Positions 62,265 to 64,000 of a DNA stretch of 64,000 nt are shown here, piece after piece. A program made the position numbers and the translations under genes. Source of the DNA: Haloferax sp. Atlit-12N (lineage in GTDB: Archaea > Halobacteriota > Halobacteria > Halobacteriales > Haloferacaceae); NCBI RefSeq assembly GCF_003383095.1, contig NZ_PSYW01000001.1, positions 806,001 to 870,000 of the forward strand. Direction: 5' to 3'. Numbering within the stretch: the stretch's first letter is position 1; each line of letters begins with the position of its first letter. The notes under the pieces were generated by a model. That model saw only the letters and a program-made list of their open reading frames with translations, ran no database searches and was not told the origin of the DNA.

Positions 62265-63989
62265 TCAGTTCAGGCTGACCAGGTTGAGGTACGGACCGCT
62301 GATGGCAGCGATCTGGAACCCGCTGACGCGGTTGGAGACGCCGCGAAGCTCGTCCGCGTAGTCGAGGTAGACCCACGGGGCTTCGTCGTGTGCAATCTGG
62401 TTCGCCTCGTTGTACAGCGACTCGCGCTCGGCCTCGTCGTAGGTGCTCTGGCCCTGCTCGACGAGGTCCATGTACTCGCGGTTCGCCCACGCCGAGCGGT
62501 TACTGGTGTTGTAGCCTTCGGCGTCGAAGCTGACCCAGTCCTGTCCCTCCGTGAGTTCGCCTTCCTCTACCTGCGGGTGCAGGAGGACGTACATGAAGTT
62601 GTCCGGGTCGGCGTTGTCGGTGTACCAGCCGAGGAAACACGCGTCGTGGCGGCCCTGGGCAGTGTATTCGAGGAACGGCCCGAACGACTGCTGGTTGATG
62701 TCGACTTCGATGCCGACGTCGCCGAGGTTGGACGCGACGGTCTCGGCGGTCTGAATCGGCGACGGGTTGTAGCCGCGGGGGTTCTGGAACGTCGCCAGTT
62801 CGAACGAGAAGCCGTCACCGTAGCCGGCCTCTTCGAGGAGGCGCTGGGCCTCCTCGGGGTCGTACGGGTACGGGTCGATGTCGTCGTTGTGACCGAGGAC
62901 GTTCGGCGGGAGCGGCTGGCTCGCCTGCGTCGCGAAGCCCGAGTAAATCTCGTTGACGATGGCTTCGGTGTTGATAGCGTGGCTGACGGCCTGCCGGACG
63001 CGGCGGTCGCGGAACTCCTCGCGGCTCGCCATGTTGAACGCCATGTAGCCGATGTTGATACCCTCGGTTCGGACGAGGTTCGCGTTGCTAGCGTTTTCGA
63101 TCTGGACGGACGACTGCGCGCCGAGTCCGTCGATGATGTCGAGTTCGCCCGATGCGAGCGACTGGGCGCGCGTCGAGTTCTGTCCGATAGTGACGAAGAC
63201 GACCTCGTCCACGTTCGGCCCCTCGCCCCAGTACTCGGAGTTGGCTTCGAGGCGGATGAGCTCGTTCGCGTCGTCGAGGTTGCTCAGCTGGAACGGACCC
63301 GTGCCGACGGGGTTCGAACTGAGTTCCGTGCCGTATTCCTCGATGGCGGCGAGCGAGTGCACCGACGCCGCGAACATCGCCAGGTTACGCAGGAACGGCG
63401 CGTACGACTGGGTCAGCTGAATCGTCATCGAGTAGTCGCCGTCGACCTGAATCTCGTCGATCCACGAGCCGAGGGTGAACGGCCCGTACGCCGAGACGTA
63501 GTCGTCGCCGGCGTAGTACTCGTAGTCGCTGTCGACGAAGCGGCGATACGTCGCCACGAAGTCCTCCGCCGTGAACTCCTCGCCGTTGTGGAACATCACG
63601 CCCTCGCGGAGCGTGATGGAGGCCGACTGGCCCTCCAGGGAGTACTCGGTGGCGAGTCCCTGCGTCAGCGTCGACTGGCCCGGCTCGAAGTTGATGAGCG
63701 TGTCGTAGAGCTGTTCGGTCACCTTCGCGACCTCGCCGCTCGTGCTGTTCTGGAAGTCGAGCGTCGGCGAGTGACTGCCGCGACCGTAGCGGAGGGTCGA
63801 CGTCGACCCGTCGTCTTCGGTCTCCGTCTGGGTCTGGTCCGTCTCGCCGTCGCCGGTCGTCTCGCCGGAGTCGGTCGTGGTTTCCTCGCCACCGCCGCCG
63901 GAACAACCTGCGAGTCCGGCCGTCGCCGCAGCGGTCCCTGCAGCCGTCAGGAACCGACGACGCGAAAGTCCATTGCCATCTTGTGACAT
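62265..63989 (-). CDS. Dipeptide/oligopeptide ABC transporter substrate-binding lipoprotein
   Basis: A 574-residue family 5 binding protein. A twin-arginine signal SRRRFLTAAG and lipobox LAGCSG (cysteine near residue 28) predict Tat export and a lipid anchor, usual in haloarchaea. An acidic Thr/Glu linker follows, then the SBP_bac_5 domain with VAKVTEQLYDTLINFEPG, LREGVMFHNGEEFTAEDFVATYRRFVD and RRVRQAVSHAINTEAIVNEIYSG. It captures peptides or similar ligands for the DppB/DppC-type permeases downstream. The ATG at 63989 leaves only 11 bp of upstream sequence in the window. Confidence 0.92.
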   Translation of the reverse strand: MSQDGNGLSRRRFLTAAGTAAATAGLAGCSGGGGEETTTDSGETTGDGETDQTQTETEDDGSTSTLRYGRGSHSPTLDFQNSTSGEVAKVTEQLYDTLINFEPGQSTLTQGLATEYSLEGQSASITLREGVMFHNGEEFTAEDFVATYRRFVDSDYEYYAGDDYVSAYGPFTLGSWIDEIQVDGDYSMTIQLTQSYAPFLRNLAMFAASVHSLAAIEEYGTELSSNPVGTGPFQLSNLDDANELIRLEANSEYWGEGPNVDEVVFVTIGQNSTRAQSLASGELDIIDGLGAQSSVQIENASNANLVRTEGINIGYMAFNMASREEFRDRRVRQAVSHAINTEAIVNEIYSGFATQASQPLPPNVLGHNDDIDPYPYDPEEAQRLLEEAGYGDGFSFELATFQNPRGYNPSPIQTAETVASNLGDVGIEVDINQQSFGPFLEYTAQGRHDACFLGWYTDNADPDNFMYVLLHPQVEEGELTEGQDWVSFDAEGYNTSNRSAWANREYMDLVEQGQSTYDEAERESLYNEANQIAHDEAPWVYLDYADELRGVSNRVSGFQIAAISGPYLNLVSLN

Positions 63990-64000
63990 ACGTGTACCTA

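Overview
The window is high-GC DNA with acidic proteins, short or absent 5' leaders, TATA-type promoters and archaeal information-processing genes (SMC/ScpA, L37Ae, RNA polymerase subunit P, prefoldin beta, Orc/Cdc6, GGGP synthase). It looks like the main chromosome of a haloarchaeon, most likely a Haloferax. The Thi4 protein has its cysteine at residue 165, the position I remember for Haloferax volcanii Thi4. No database was searched; family names come from reading the translations.

Layout. 0.1-2.5 kb: AEC transporter, MTA phosphorylase and a small membrane protein. 2.5-7.8 kb: scpA, smc and a coiled-coil gene in one leftward group. 7.9-10.6 kb: an M20 amidohydrolase with a two-subunit membrane carrier (DUF3100 plus a partner). 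10.8-20.7 kb: gatB, an AT-richer lipoprotein gene beside a solo IS end, a zinc-finger protein, MATE exporter, topA, Mrr-like nuclease, GGGP synthase, DUF4013 and cupin proteins. 20.8-25.4 kb: aspS followed by degenerate copies of its own 3' end, then a SHOCT protein and the two archaeal CoA genes (pantoate kinase, phosphopantothenate synthetase). 25.4-35.9 kb: molybdopterin oxidoreductase, glutathionyl-hydroquinone-reductase-like protein, thi4, methyltransferase, thiR-dcd, Yip1 protein, pth2-truD and DUF2103. 36.0-38.4 kb: a TnpB-only IS that has cut the end off an epimerase gene. 38.5-46 kb: rpl37ae-rpoP-pcc1-pfdB-DUF3194, zinc-finger protein, DUF2070, guaAa, HNH protein, DUF192 and leuA. 46-54 kb: small proteins, bluB, tRNA-Ser(CGA), moxR, a second TnpB-only IS and a coupled DUF4129/DUF7269/DUF58/DUF7519 operon. 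53.7-55.6 kb: an iteron-bearing intergenic region and an orc/cdc6 gene. 55.8-59.9 kb: KaiC-like ATPase coupled to a LOV/PAS histidine kinase. 60-64 kb: a dipeptide/oligopeptide ABC transporter.

Most notable signal. Downstream of the aspS stop codon lie two further complete copies and one partial copy of the AspRS C-terminal peptide ([10 protein letters not shown]). The two complete copies have their own stop codons and differ from the gene almost only by synonymous changes. Every copy is also an imperfect palindrome centred at or near the stop codon. The last ~20 codons of aspS itself have codon use unlike the rest of the gene. This is what repeated site-specific integration at the 3' end of aspS, each event restoring the reading frame, would leave behind.

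Other regulatory logic seen: a 13-bp-period direct repeat over the thi4 start with the thiamine regulator gene thiR 2.3 kb away; a leaderless 25-codon ORF overlapping the start of leuA; and a zinc-less L37Ae beside a zinc-binding RpoP.
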